From Haliscomenobacter sp. (GTDB taxonomy: Bacteria > Bacteroidota > Bacteroidia > Chitinophagales > Saprospiraceae): 16,841 bases of DNA. Location: the NCBI RefSeq assembly GCF_016718685.1, contig NZ_JADKCX010000058.1, positions 1 through 16,841 on the forward strand, in the 5' to 3' direction. This document shows positions 1-8,136 of the stretch, piece by piece. A program made the translations under genes and the position numbers. The notes under the pieces are model-generated. The model saw only the letters and a program-made list of their open reading frames with translations, made no database searches and was not told the DNA's origin. The first letter of the stretch is position 1; each line of letters starts with the position of its first letter.

Positions 1-1663
1 GCCCTCAAAATGGCCGGACGCTACACCGACGCCAAAGAGGCCTACCACAAAAACCTGGGTATTGAAATTGGTAGCCATATGAATGCCGTAAAGTTGCCGC
101 CTGTGACGTGGCCGAAGGCTGGAAAAGAAAAACCCCGAATACTCAGTTAGACCGACTACCTTCCAACTCCAAATACGCCGATTACGCTCCCGGTGTTTTA
201 AAGATCAACTCGTAATTACCTCTGATCATTATCACCGCAACGGGCGAAAAAAATATACGCCTGGACAGGCAATGACTTCAGTGACCTTTTTGCCGTGAAT
301 ACCCAAACCGGCGATGCCAGTAATTTAGCGCCGCCATCAATACGATGGCCAATGAGGGTACCCTGCATAACCTTCAATACTACCTTCACGATATTTTCAC
401 CCGTTGTACACGGAACCAAAAGACCAGTTCTGCAAAATCATGTACAGCACATTCAATGGCACATCCCCGGGTACTCCAGAACCACTGAGTTTCCAGCAAG
501 CGGGCATCAATACGGACAACCGCCTCTCCGGCAATGGAAAAACACTCTACTATACTACTTCACCCCGATGGTTGGGGCGGACGACATTTGGATGAGCAGG
601 CGTCGACGGCGAATGGACCGAACAAGCTATTGCCTCGTTCATCAATACCCTGGGGAATGAACTTTTCCCTAGTCTTGACAACGACACGCTCTATTTTTCT
701 TCTGACGCCCATCCGGGTATGGGTGGCCTGGATATTTTTAAAACTTACCGCCTCAAAAATGGCGACTGGGCGCCCCCATTCAACCTCAAGCCCCCGATCA
801 ACTCCATGGGTGATGATTTTGGCTTCCTAGTCGACTACCAATCCAAACGTGACTCGGGTGTCACCAGCATGGGTTATTTCACCTCCAGCCGCAGCGAGGG
901 GCAGGGCAACGACGATATTTATACCTTCGAGCGTCGGTATGTGCCTCCTCCTCCCCCACCACCCGTAGCGGAGCGGCCTAAAGAAGAGCCAAAGGCTAAG
1001 CTGATACTCGATGGTTTTGTGCTGGAAAAGATCTTCCAGGACGCCAACAACCAACAGTAAAGTCCTGGGCCGAAAACCCTCCGGAATCCAAGGTGGACAT
1101 CAAAATTGGCAACAAAACCGAAACAATCACCGTAGATGCTGAAGGGCATTTCCGCCTGGAGCTTTCCGAGAACCTGGATTACAATTTTCTGGCTTCCCGC
1201 ACGGGCTACCTCAATAATTCGGCGAAGTTTTCCAAAGGCATGCCAAAGAAGACCCCAACAATCCCGAGCAGGTTTTGAAATCGAAATTGTCCTTGACAAA
1301 ATTTACCTCGACAAAGAAATCCGCCCGGAGAACATCTACTACGACCTGGACAAATGGGATAGCCGCGCCGAGGCCCAACCCACCCTAGATAGATGGGCCG
1401 AAACCCTCAAGCTGAACCCAAAAGTCAAAATTCAACTCTCTTCGCATACCGATTGTCGAGGCACCGATGCGTACAATGAGTCTTTGTCGCAAAAACGGGC
1501 ACAATCTGCCGTGGATTACCTGATCACCAAAGGAATTGATGCGCAACGGCTCGAAGCCCGTGGCTACGGCGAAGGAGTACCTGAGGCAACTTGCGCGTGT
1601 ACAAGATGTACTGAGGATGAGCACCAGTTGAATCGACGGACGGCGTTTCGGGTGGTGGAGTGA
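1..1663 (+). CDS. OmpA-family protein (TPR, WD40-like/PD40, OmpA C-terminal domain), 5'-truncated and frameshifted
   Basis: This is the end of a large envelope protein that would anchor the outer membrane to peptidoglycan. It begins outside the window and no single frame spans it. Pieced together across frames it shows a TPR-like segment (bases 1-93), a PD40-type beta-propeller (about 93-950; KIMYSTFNG near 440-470, DNDTLYFSSD near 680-710, GGLDIFKTY near 724-750), a proline-rich linker (about 950-970), a carboxypeptidase-regulatory-like segment (about 1060-1250; DAEGHFRLEL) and an intact OmpA/Pal domain (about 1274-1663). The OmpA domain has IQLSSHTDCRG and RRTAF, the region that binds diaminopimelate in this family. 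At least ten frame changes fall between bases 93 and 1277, and none after that. The stop is TGA at 1661-1663, followed by a terminator. The domain order is that of a common Bacteroidota family. I think indel errors are likelier than gene decay. The exact partner is unknown. Confidence 0.8.
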
Positions 1664-1683
1664 GGTTTTTCATTGATCCTAAA

Positions 1684-1721
1684 ATACCCTTCCAGCTCAT
1701 CAGCTGGAAGGGTATCTTTTT
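1684..1721 (+). terminator. Rho-independent terminator after the OmpA-family gene
   Basis: A perfect 14-bp stem (1684-1697 paired with 1702-1715, starting ATACCCTTCCAGCT) with a CATC loop is followed by CTTTTT. It lies 20 bases past the stop of the OmpA-family gene and before the LolA-like gene, so it should end transcription of the former. It is the strongest terminator in the window. Confidence 0.88.
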
Positions 1722-1877
1722 CTGGGAGAAGTTCGAAAAACCGCCTTCATGTCCCAAAAATCCTCCCTCGTCTATACTTTACCACCATTTTTATAATTAT
1801 CCATTTCCTGAACAATCTTCTCCCTTTCTTTGTCCTATCACAAACCTCTATTTAACCAAAATAAATTACCACAATTT

Positions 1878-2630
1878 ATGAGAACGATGCTGTTGTTTTT
1901 TGCCCTGATCCTGACTACCAGCTTCACCACAAGCTACGCACAGACCGCCGACGAGGTCATCACCAAATACCTTACCGCCATGGGAGGTGTAGACAATTTG
2001 AAAAAACTGGAAGGCATCAAAATGACTGCCAAAGTCAATCAAGGGGGGATGGACATTCCTTTGGATATTTACAACCTCAAGGATGGCCGCCAAATGACCG
2101 TGGTTAATTTTCAGGGAAAAGTCATCAAACAGGGCGTATTTGATGGCACCAACCTTTGGGGCACCAACTTCATGACCATGAAGGCTGAAAAAAATGACGC
2201 CGAAACCACCGAGATGTTCAAAACCAGTTTGGGAGACTTCCCTGATCCATTCCTGAATTATAGCGCCAAAGGCTACAAAGTGGAGTTGATTGGCAAAGAA
2301 ACCGTGGAAGGCACGGAAACCTTCAAAATCAAGTTGACCAAAAAGCCACTGACCATCGAGGGCAAAACCGAAGAAAATGTTTCATTCTATTTCTTTGATG
2401 CGGAAGATTTTATCCCCATCCTGGTGGAATCAGAAATCAAGGTTGGTCCAGCCAAAGGGCAGATTTCCCAAATTACCATGAGTGACTATCAGGAAGTGAA
2501 TGGCCTGTTTTTTCCCTTTGCACTTGGACAAGGTGTCAAAGGAGCAGGTAGCCAACCCATTGTCATCACCAAGATCGAATTGAATCCGCAGGTTGATCCG
2601 AAGGAGTTCGTGTTTACGGAAGAAAAGTAA
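1878..2630 (+). CDS. Secreted LolA-like protein (outer membrane lipoprotein-sorting protein family)
   Basis: This is a 250-residue exported protein. The ATG at 1878 is chosen because it starts a clean signal peptide (MRTMLLFFALILTTSF, cleavage probably after SYA near residue 21); an upstream in-frame start at 1830 would add 16 hydrophilic residues ahead of it. The mature protein opens with DEVITKYLTAMGGVDNLKKL, the typical start of Bacteroidota proteins with a LolA/LolB-like half-barrel fold. Such proteins lie in the periplasm or on the outer membrane and are thought to bind lipids or lipoproteins; the true ligand is not known. It lacks a lipobox, so it should be soluble. It stands alone, between a terminator upstream and a long inverted repeat plus a second terminator downstream. 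The family assignment is fairly safe. A role in lipoprotein sorting is only inferred from the fold. Confidence 0.8.
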   Translation: MRTMLLFFALILTTSFTTSYAQTADEVITKYLTAMGGVDNLKKLEGIKMTAKVNQGGMDIPLDIYNLKDGRQMTVVNFQGKVIKQGVFDGTNLWGTNFMTMKAEKNDAETTEMFKTSLGDFPDPFLNYSAKGYKVELIGKETVEGTETFKIKLTKKPLTIEGKTEENVSFYFFDAEDFIPILVESEIKVGPAKGQISQITMSDYQEVNGLFFPFALGQGVKGAGSQPIVITKIELNPQVDPKEFVFTEEK

Positions 2631-2640
2631 TCGTTCGTTC

Positions 2641-2726
2641 ACACAGATTTTACGCAGATTAAACCGCAGATTTTACACAGATTTTTCTGCGTCAAATCTG
2701 CAGTTTAATCTGTGTAAAATCTGCGC
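2641..2726. repeat. Long hairpin of phased CAGATT words (copy 1)
   Basis: Two 35-base arms (2641-2675 and 2692-2726) pair almost perfectly around a 16-base loop. The left arm and loop carry CAGATT at 2644, 2655, 2667 and 2678; the right arm has AATCTG at 2695, 2707 and 2718, so the word returns every 11-12 bases, about one helical turn. The loop holds its own small CAGA-TTTT-TCTG hairpin. The element begins 11 bases after the stop of the LolA-like gene. A related element lies at 5977-6059. Its function is unknown. Confidence 0.85.
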
Positions 2727-2791
2727 GAAATGAAATTTGATGATTCTGCGTAATCATCCTTAAAAAATAATGCCTGCATCACAGGCCCAAG

Positions 2792-2860
2792 AAACTGCTT
2801 TTTCACTTGACATCAACCGGAAACCAAGCTCCCATTGATCAGGTAGAAAGCAGTTTTTTT
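2792..2860 (+). terminator. Long imperfect hairpin with T-run, probable terminator
   Basis: AAACTGCTTT (2792-2801) pairs with AAAGCAGTTT (2847-2856), and the stem continues inward with bulges to ATCAA (2812-2816) and TTGAT (2835-2839), leaving an 18-base loop. The T-run 2854-2860 and further T-rich sequence follow. It sits just ahead of the Asp-box gene, so it would end transcription from the LolA-like gene. A smaller hairpin (GCCTG/CAGGC, 2772-2786) lies just upstream. The same structure could instead act as a leader hairpin of the next gene. Confidence 0.55.
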
Positions 2861-2888
2861 ATTTTATCGAATCGCTCAATCGAAAAAA

Positions 2889-5800
2889 ATGCAGAAGATA
2901 TACACCTTCATCTGTTTAAGCTTGCTTTTGCCGGCATTCCTCCCCGCGCAAGACGCCATCACCAAGGGTAAAGAATTGTTTGGTGACCTCCGTGCCCGCC
3001 AGATTGGGCCCGCCATCATGAGTGGCCGAATCACCGATTTGGAATTGCATCCCAGCAATCCCAAAGTCATTTACGCCGGTACCGCTGGCGGTGGAGTCTG
3101 GAAAAGCAATGACGGTGGCGCACGTTTCAACTCCGTTTTTGACAACCATTGCCAGTCTATCGGCGCAGTCGCTGTAGATCCCAGCGCGCCCGACAACGTG
3201 GTTTGGGTGGGCACTGGCGAAACCTGGACCCGCAACAGCGTCTCGATTGGTGACGGTATTTATCGCTCCGCCGATGGCGGGATCAACTGGACCAAAATGG
3301 GGCTGGAAAAATCCGAACGGATTGCCAGCATCATCGTCAACCCCAAAGACCCCAATGAGGTTTACGTGGGTGTGCTCGGTGCTTTGTGGAGCGATAGTGA
3401 AGATCGTGGCGTATACAAAACCAACGATGGTGGCAAAACCTGGAACAAAATCCTCTACGTTGACCCCAAAACGGGCTGTGCGGATATGGCCATGGATCCC
3501 ACCAATCCCCAGGTATTGTACGCCTCATTTTGGGAGTTTCGCCGTACGGCCTGGAATTTCAATTCCGGTGGGGCCAACAGTGCTTTGTACAAATCGACCG
3601 ATGGCGGGAAAACCTGGAACAAAATCCACAAGGGTTTCCCCAGTGGTAAACTGGGTCGATTGGGCATTGCCATTGCGCCATCTAATCCCAATATCTTGTA
3701 CACCGTCATTGAATCGGAACAAGACAAAGACAAGGGTTTGTACCGCAGCGATGACGCCGGTGCTTCCTGGAAACAGTTGAACAATGACTTCGGCATCGTG
3801 GTGCGGCCTTTTTATTTTTCTAGAATTACGGTCGACCCGCGCAACCCGGATGTCATTGCCAAAGGTGGCTTGTCGGGTTCCATTTCGCGGGATGGCGGCA
3901 AAACCTTTCGCAACCTAGGCGCGATGCACTCAGATATCCACGATGTCGTTTTTGCCATCAACGACTCTGAACGCCTCTTTGCCGGAACCGATGGGGGCGT
4001 GTACCGTTCCTGGAATGGCGGAACTACCATGGAGATTGTAGAAAATCTACCCGTTTCCCAATTTTACCAGATCAGCGTTGACAATCAGGAACCTTACAAC
4101 ATTTACGGCGGCCTTCAGGACAACAATGCCTGGTACGGCCCTTCCACTTCACCCGGAGGCATCGAGGCGCGTGATTGGAACCTGATCGGCGCTGGCGATG
4201 GATTTCGGGTGCTCCCCCATCCCACCAAACGCTTCGCTTATTCCGAAATGCAAGGTGCTGACAATGTTTGGCGAATCGATCTTGAAAAAGGCCAATTCCG
4301 GGTCATCCAACCTTTACCCGTAATGGGCGACCCCAAATTGCGCTGGAACTGGAACCCGCCCATGGCCACCAGTCCACACCAGCCTGACCGTTTTTACATG
4401 GGCAGCCAGTTTTTGCACAAGTCGGAAGACATGGGCGACACCTGGGTTAAAATATCGCCCGACCTAACCACCAAAGACCCTAAAAAGTACGATCAGGGCA
4501 ATTCGGGTGGCTTGTCTACGGACAATTCGGGAGCGGAAAACCATTGCACGATTTTCACCATCGCGGAATCCCCGCTCGATGAAAAAGTCATTTGGGTGGG
4601 CACCGATGATGGTAATGTACAGGTCACCCAGGATGGGGGCAAAATCTGGAAAAACGTCAACACCAACCTGCCGGGCCTACCCGCTGGGACCTGGTGTTAC
4701 CACATCGAACCCAGTAGTTTTAACAAAGGAACCGCATACGCGGTATTTGATGGACATTCCAGCGGCGACATGAAGCCCTACGCCTACAAAACCACCAACT
4801 TCGGTGCTTCCTGGACTTCGGTTTTGACGCCTGAGGTCGAAGGTTTCGTTCGCAACATCCAGGAAGATTTTGTGAATCCTAATTTGCTCTTTCTGGGCAC
4901 CGAGTTCGGTTTGTACATTACCCTGAATGGGGGCAAGAACTGGTACAAATTCACCAACAATATGCCAGCCGTGGCCGTGCATTTCATTGAAATCCAGCGC
5001 AAAACCAACGACCTGGTCATGGGCACCCACGGCCGGGGAGTCATCATCATTGACGACATCAGCCCATTGCGCCAGATCAACGACGAGGTATTGGCCAAGG
5101 ATCTGCATTTTTTCAAAAACCGGCCCGCCATCATGTATGACGAGAATGGCTTCGGGGGCACCAGTGGCGAGACCCAGTTCGTTGGACCCAACCCCTCCCG
5201 GGCAGGACAGATCGTGTACTACCTCAAAAAGCGCCATACCCTGGGTAAATTCACCATGGAGATTCAGGATGCCAAAGGCCAAAAGGTCGCGGAAATTACA
5301 CCTGGAAAAACCAAAGGCATCAACATCGTTGAGTGGGGCTATACCAGCAAAACGCCAAAAATCGCCAAAGGCCAAACCCTCACTTTTGGTGCGCCTCTTC
5401 GTGTTCCTGCCGGGAAATACAAAATTGTGGTCCAGAAGGGAGCGGAAGCCTATACCCATGATTGGGACATCGCTTACGATCCACGTTCCAAACTTACGCT
5501 GGAAGACCGAAAAGTGAAGGAACAAACGATCAAAAAAATGTTCGACATGACCCAATCTCTGGCCTATCTGGTGTATGAATTGGATGAAACTGTAACGGTA
5601 GCCAATCAGCTCCTGGTGAAAGATGCCAGCCTGTCCAATACCATCACTCCGATGTTGGCCGAATTCAATAAGTTAAAGGAGACCTTGGTGGTCACCACTG
5701 GCGACAACTACGTGTCTGCTGGTGAGCCTCAATTGCGTGAAAAAATGACGGCTTTGTACAATAACCTCGCCACCAGTTTGTACAAACCTTCGGCCAATGA

Positions 5801-6113
5801 GCTAGGAAACCTTAAGTTCATTGAAGCAGGTTTTAACAGCGCCAAACTTGAGTTTCAAAAATTAAAGGACAAACATGTGGCCAAATTGAATGAGCTGCTG
5901 AGCAAAAATGGGATGGGGGCCTTGAAAGTGAAGTCTTTTGGAGTATTTGCAAATGCCGTAGCACATCGTGTTTTTATTCACCACAGATTCACACAGATTA
6001 ACGCAGATTTTTTCGTCATATCCAAAAAATCTGTGCAAATCTGTGGAATCTGTGGTGAAATTATCTTTATCAAATTCCGCTGCAGGCGGGTGCTAAACAG
6101 ACACAAAATCTGA
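2889..6113 (+). CDS. Secreted VPS10/sortilin-like Asp-box beta-propeller protein
   Basis: This 1074-residue protein begins with a signal peptide (MQKIYTFICLSLLLPAF, cleaved near residue 20). About eleven Asp-box hairpins (pattern S-x-D-x-G-x-T-W) run from residue 73 to 685, for example KSNDGGARF (72-80), KTNDGGKTW (177-185), KSTDGGKTW (235-243) and TQDGGKIW (580-587). GGLQDN (407-412) and MGTHGRG (711-717) are typical of the bacterial family often named 'glycosyl hydrolase' or 'VPS10 domain-containing'. After the propellers come a beta-rich segment (about 740-850) and a helical C-terminus (about 860-1010). It should act in the periplasm or outside the cell. Its ligand or substrate is unknown, and no glycosidase catalytic residues could be assigned. 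The last 50 or so residues are odd: they are translated from an intergenic repeat. Another frame has TAG at 5959-5961 right after KSF, which is probably the original stop. Confidence 0.88.
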   Translation: MQKIYTFICLSLLLPAFLPAQDAITKGKELFGDLRARQIGPAIMSGRITDLELHPSNPKVIYAGTAGGGVWKSNDGGARFNSVFDNHCQSIGAVAVDPSAPDNVVWVGTGETWTRNSVSIGDGIYRSADGGINWTKMGLEKSERIASIIVNPKDPNEVYVGVLGALWSDSEDRGVYKTNDGGKTWNKILYVDPKTGCADMAMDPTNPQVLYASFWEFRRTAWNFNSGGANSALYKSTDGGKTWNKIHKGFPSGKLGRLGIAIAPSNPNILYTVIESEQDKDKGLYRSDDAGASWKQLNNDFGIVVRPFYFSRITVDPRNPDVIAKGGLSGSISRDGGKTFRNLGAMHSDIHDVVFAINDSERLFAGTDGGVYRSWNGGTTMEIVENLPVSQFYQISVDNQEPYNIYGGLQDNNAWYGPSTSPGGIEARDWNLIGAGDGFRVLPHPTKRFAYSEMQGADNVWRIDLEKGQFRVIQPLPVMGDPKLRWNWNPPMATSPHQPDRFYMGSQFLHKSEDMGDTWVKISPDLTTKDPKKYDQGNSGGLSTDNSGAENHCTIFTIAESPLDEKVIWVGTDDGNVQVTQDGGKIWKNVNTNLPGLPAGTWCYHIEPSSFNKGTAYAVFDGHSSGDMKPYAYKTTNFGASWTSVLTPEVEGFVRNIQEDFVNPNLLFLGTEFGLYITLNGGKNWYKFTNNMPAVAVHFIEIQRKTNDLVMGTHGRGVIIIDDISPLRQINDEVLAKDLHFFKNRPAIMYDENGFGGTSGETQFVGPNPSRAGQIVYYLKKRHTLGKFTMEIQDAKGQKVAEITPGKTKGINIVEWGYTSKTPKIAKGQTLTFGAPLRVPAGKYKIVVQKGAEAYTHDWDIAYDPRSKLTLEDRKVKEQTIKKMFDMTQSLAYLVYELDETVTVANQLLVKDASLSNTITPMLAEFNKLKETLVVTTGDNYVSAGEPQLREKMTALYNNLATSLYKPSANELGNLKFIEAGFNSAKLEFQKLKDKHVAKLNELLSKNGMGALKVKSFGVFANAVAHRVFIHHRFTQINADFFVISKKSVQICGICGEIIFIKFRCRRVLNRHKI
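5977..6059. repeat. Long hairpin of phased CAGATT words (copy 2)
   Basis: The left arm (5977-6013, TTCACCACAGATTCACACAG onward) pairs with the right arm (6024-6059, ending CTGTGGTGAA) around a 10-base loop. CAGATT recurs at 11-12-base steps, as in the copy at 2641-2726, and both copies have outer ends of the form TTCAC and G(T/C)GAA. It lies inside the annotated tail of the Asp-box gene, but probably beyond that gene's original stop, and so between two convergent genes. A bidirectional terminator role is possible but unproven. Confidence 0.82.
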
Positions 6114-6139
6114 GTGAATCTGAGTAAATCCGCGGTGAA
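6101..6139. repeat. Degenerate half copy of the CAGATT-type repeat
   Basis: AATC(T/C)(G) words at 6107, 6117 and 6127, ending CGGTGAA at 6133-6139, look like a lone right arm of the element at 5977-6059. No matching left arm is seen close by. It ends nine bases before the stop of the minus-strand gene. Confidence 0.55.
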
Positions 6140-6147
6140 CAATAACC

Positions 6148-7581
6148 TCACTCCCGCCTCGCTCTCCAGATCATTCGCCCGCCCACCGACATCACCTCCC
6201 ACATCTCATCCAACAAGGCGCTTGGTTTTGTGCCAATGCTTTTGATCGTCAAATCCTGGCTGAGGGTAAAAGAAATGGGCAGCTCAGGCCGAAAAAAATA
6301 GGGTTTTAGGGCAGCAAGATCGTCTCGATTCTCCAACATAACATGTTGTACGGAATACGTATTTGGAATTTCCGCAATCTTATGCTTCCAAAGTTCTTTA
6401 TCTCCTCCGTACTGCACCCAAATGTAGCGCATGGTTCCAAGTGGTTTGATGGGGCTTTCGCTTTGAAAATAGTTCAAGGCTGCCACACTTTCTGGTACAT
6501 TGGCATCCCAAAACACCACTAAAGTTTGTTGATCGGTAGATGCGCTGAGTTGAAATTTTTGCCCCTCCGGCGTTTCCCAGTTGGCAATGGGCAGTTTTCC
6601 AAGCTGGTAAATGATTTCTTTTTTTCGGTAGGTTTGTTGCATCAATTTGTACAAGGAAGCATAACCTTGCTCCTGTTTGAGGCGTGCTAACCCGCTGGAA
6701 GCGTCCGCTAATTGTTCCACACTTTTGATCATTTGAATTTGGTAAACGATCTCTTGCAATTCAAAATACTGCTTTAACTGCGGATAGGCCGACAAACGCT
6801 CTTTCACATGACCCTGAAACACCTCTGCATACCCAATTGGGTAGGTTTGTTGGCCAAACTCCTGGGGTTCAAATTCTTGGCCCATGATCTTGAGTGTCTC
6901 CATGGTAAACAGGGTGTGCAACGTATTGATGTAAGCTTCCGAACGAATTTCATCGACCAAGGATACCGAGCGAATCTGTCTGCTTACACGATCCATCAGG
7001 CTTCCTTCCAGGCCTTCTTTAAGCAGCGTATTGTAGGTTTTGATTTTATCATTCAAATATCGATCGTACACTTTTGCCAAATACAGCGGCACAAAATCAG
7101 CATTGGGTTGATCCGCTTCGTAAAGTTCCAAGCCTTGCATTTGCGCACGGTAGAGCGTATCGATCATTTGGGAAAAAAGTGAGGGATCATCAGCCGTCTC
7201 CAAGGGAATAAATGGGCGATTGTGTACCTGCATCAATAGCGTGTTTTCTCTTGCCGCTGTCCCGCCAAAACTTACATTCCTGCTATTGATCATTTCCACC
7301 CATAAACTGTCACCAGGACGCAGGTACAATTCGATAAAATCGTTTTGTGAAAAGCGAATGATGCTGGGTTTGTCCAATTGCAGGCTGACTTTAAAATGAC
7401 CATTGGCATCACTGGTATCCGCAATTTTGCCCCATTCATCAATCAGGATAATCTGGTTGGAAATGAATTCTACTGAAAAAGGGACATTGCGTTGATAAGG
7501 AAATTTACCCGCAATAATGGTATTTTGAGCCTGGAGTGTGCTACTCAACAAGACAATCAAGGGAAAAAATCTTTTAAGCAT
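6148..7581 (-). CDS. Exported TlpA-like thioredoxin-fold protein lacking the CxxC motif
   Basis: This 477-residue protein has a signal peptide (MLKRFFPLIVLLSSTLQAQ). An N-terminal beta domain (about 20-110, with FIELYLRPGDSLWVEM) is like the DUF4369-type domain often found ahead of TlpA-like domains. A helical middle (about 130-330) and a C-terminal thioredoxin-like domain (about 340-477) follow. Where active members have FWxxWCGPC, this one reads FWDANVPES (residues 357-365), so both cysteines are replaced by Val and Ser. It therefore cannot do disulfide exchange at that site; a binding or scaffold role is inferred. It is the last gene of a minus-strand cluster, starting 28 bases after the stop of the DUF1648 gene, with which it is probably co-transcribed. 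Its end faces the Asp-box gene across repeats. Confidence 0.75.
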   Translation of the reverse strand: MLKRFFPLIVLLSSTLQAQNTIIAGKFPYQRNVPFSVEFISNQIILIDEWGKIADTSDANGHFKVSLQLDKPSIIRFSQNDFIELYLRPGDSLWVEMINSRNVSFGGTAARENTLLMQVHNRPFIPLETADDPSLFSQMIDTLYRAQMQGLELYEADQPNADFVPLYLAKVYDRYLNDKIKTYNTLLKEGLEGSLMDRVSRQIRSVSLVDEIRSEAYINTLHTLFTMETLKIMGQEFEPQEFGQQTYPIGYAEVFQGHVKERLSAYPQLKQYFELQEIVYQIQMIKSVEQLADASSGLARLKQEQGYASLYKLMQQTYRKKEIIYQLGKLPIANWETPEGQKFQLSASTDQQTLVVFWDANVPESVAALNYFQSESPIKPLGTMRYIWVQYGGDKELWKHKIAEIPNTYSVQHVMLENRDDLAALKPYFFRPELPISFTLSQDLTIKSIGTKPSALLDEMWEVMSVGGRMIWRARRE

Positions 7582-7609
7582 ATGGAAGGGTTTTGTTATG
7601 AACGTCTAA

Positions 7610-8098
7610 TTACGCCTCTTTATCTTTTTTGGAAACATTGATGAAAAACCAGACCAAACCCAGCGTCGTTCCACTCAACAATCCATACAAAATCCGCACA
7701 TCCAGTTGCGGCTGTGCCCCCAAGCCCACCTGAATGGTTCCCCAAATCAAATAGGCAAACAAAGCAGCAGTGACCACGCGCAAAATATGGATAAATTGTA
7801 TTCCAGCCCGATACACCCTTTCCCGGTTTTCATCGGTTACACGCACCGGGAGATTCATGGCTTGTGGGTTCCGCCCCACCACGGTAAGCAATATAAATAT
7901 ACCCAGTCCAACCACAGGTAAAAGCAACAAACTCATTTTGCTGCCAAACCGATCAGCTTCCCCATTAAAACCATAATGAACCGGCAAACGCTCTGGCAAT
8001 TGATCCCAATACCATACTGGAAGTAGGATTTGGCACAACAGCAAAGCCAGTGCCAAAAAGCCGATCAAATAATCAAACGTTGTTTTTTGCCCAAACAT
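7610..8098 (-). CDS. DUF1648-domain integral membrane protein (SdpI-like N-terminal motif)
   Basis: This is a 162-residue inner-membrane protein with four predicted helices: about residues 9-29 (IGFLALALLLCQILLPVWY), 51-70, 100-120 and 135-156. After the first helix comes LPERLPVHYGFNGEADRFGS, the hallmark of DUF1648, a domain shared with the Bacillus immunity/signal protein SdpI. No function is established for short Bacteroidota members. The start at 8098 (MFGQKT) is preferred because the helix follows promptly; an in-frame start at 8125 would add nine polar residues. It is the middle gene of a minus-strand cluster, 38 bases from its upstream neighbour and 28 from its downstream one. Domain assignment is confident, function is not. 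Confidence 0.8.
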   Translation of the reverse strand: MFGQKTTFDYLIGFLALALLLCQILLPVWYWDQLPERLPVHYGFNGEADRFGSKMSLLLLPVVGLGIFILLTVVGRNPQAMNLPVRVTDENRERVYRAGIQFIHILRVVTAALFAYLIWGTIQVGLGAQPQLDVRILYGLLSGTTLGLVWFFINVSKKDKEA

Positions 8099-8136
8099 GG
8101 TTGTAGATTTTGATACGAACAACAATTTATAGCTGT

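Noticed and set aside
2641..2726. CRISPR-like array because of regular repeats
   Set aside because: The repeat unit is only 11-12 bases with no variable spacers, and the second half is inverted; no cas genes are nearby.
4677..5555. 292-residue open frame on the minus strand
   Set aside because: It is antisense to the Asp-box protein gene and has a low-complexity, unrecognisable product.
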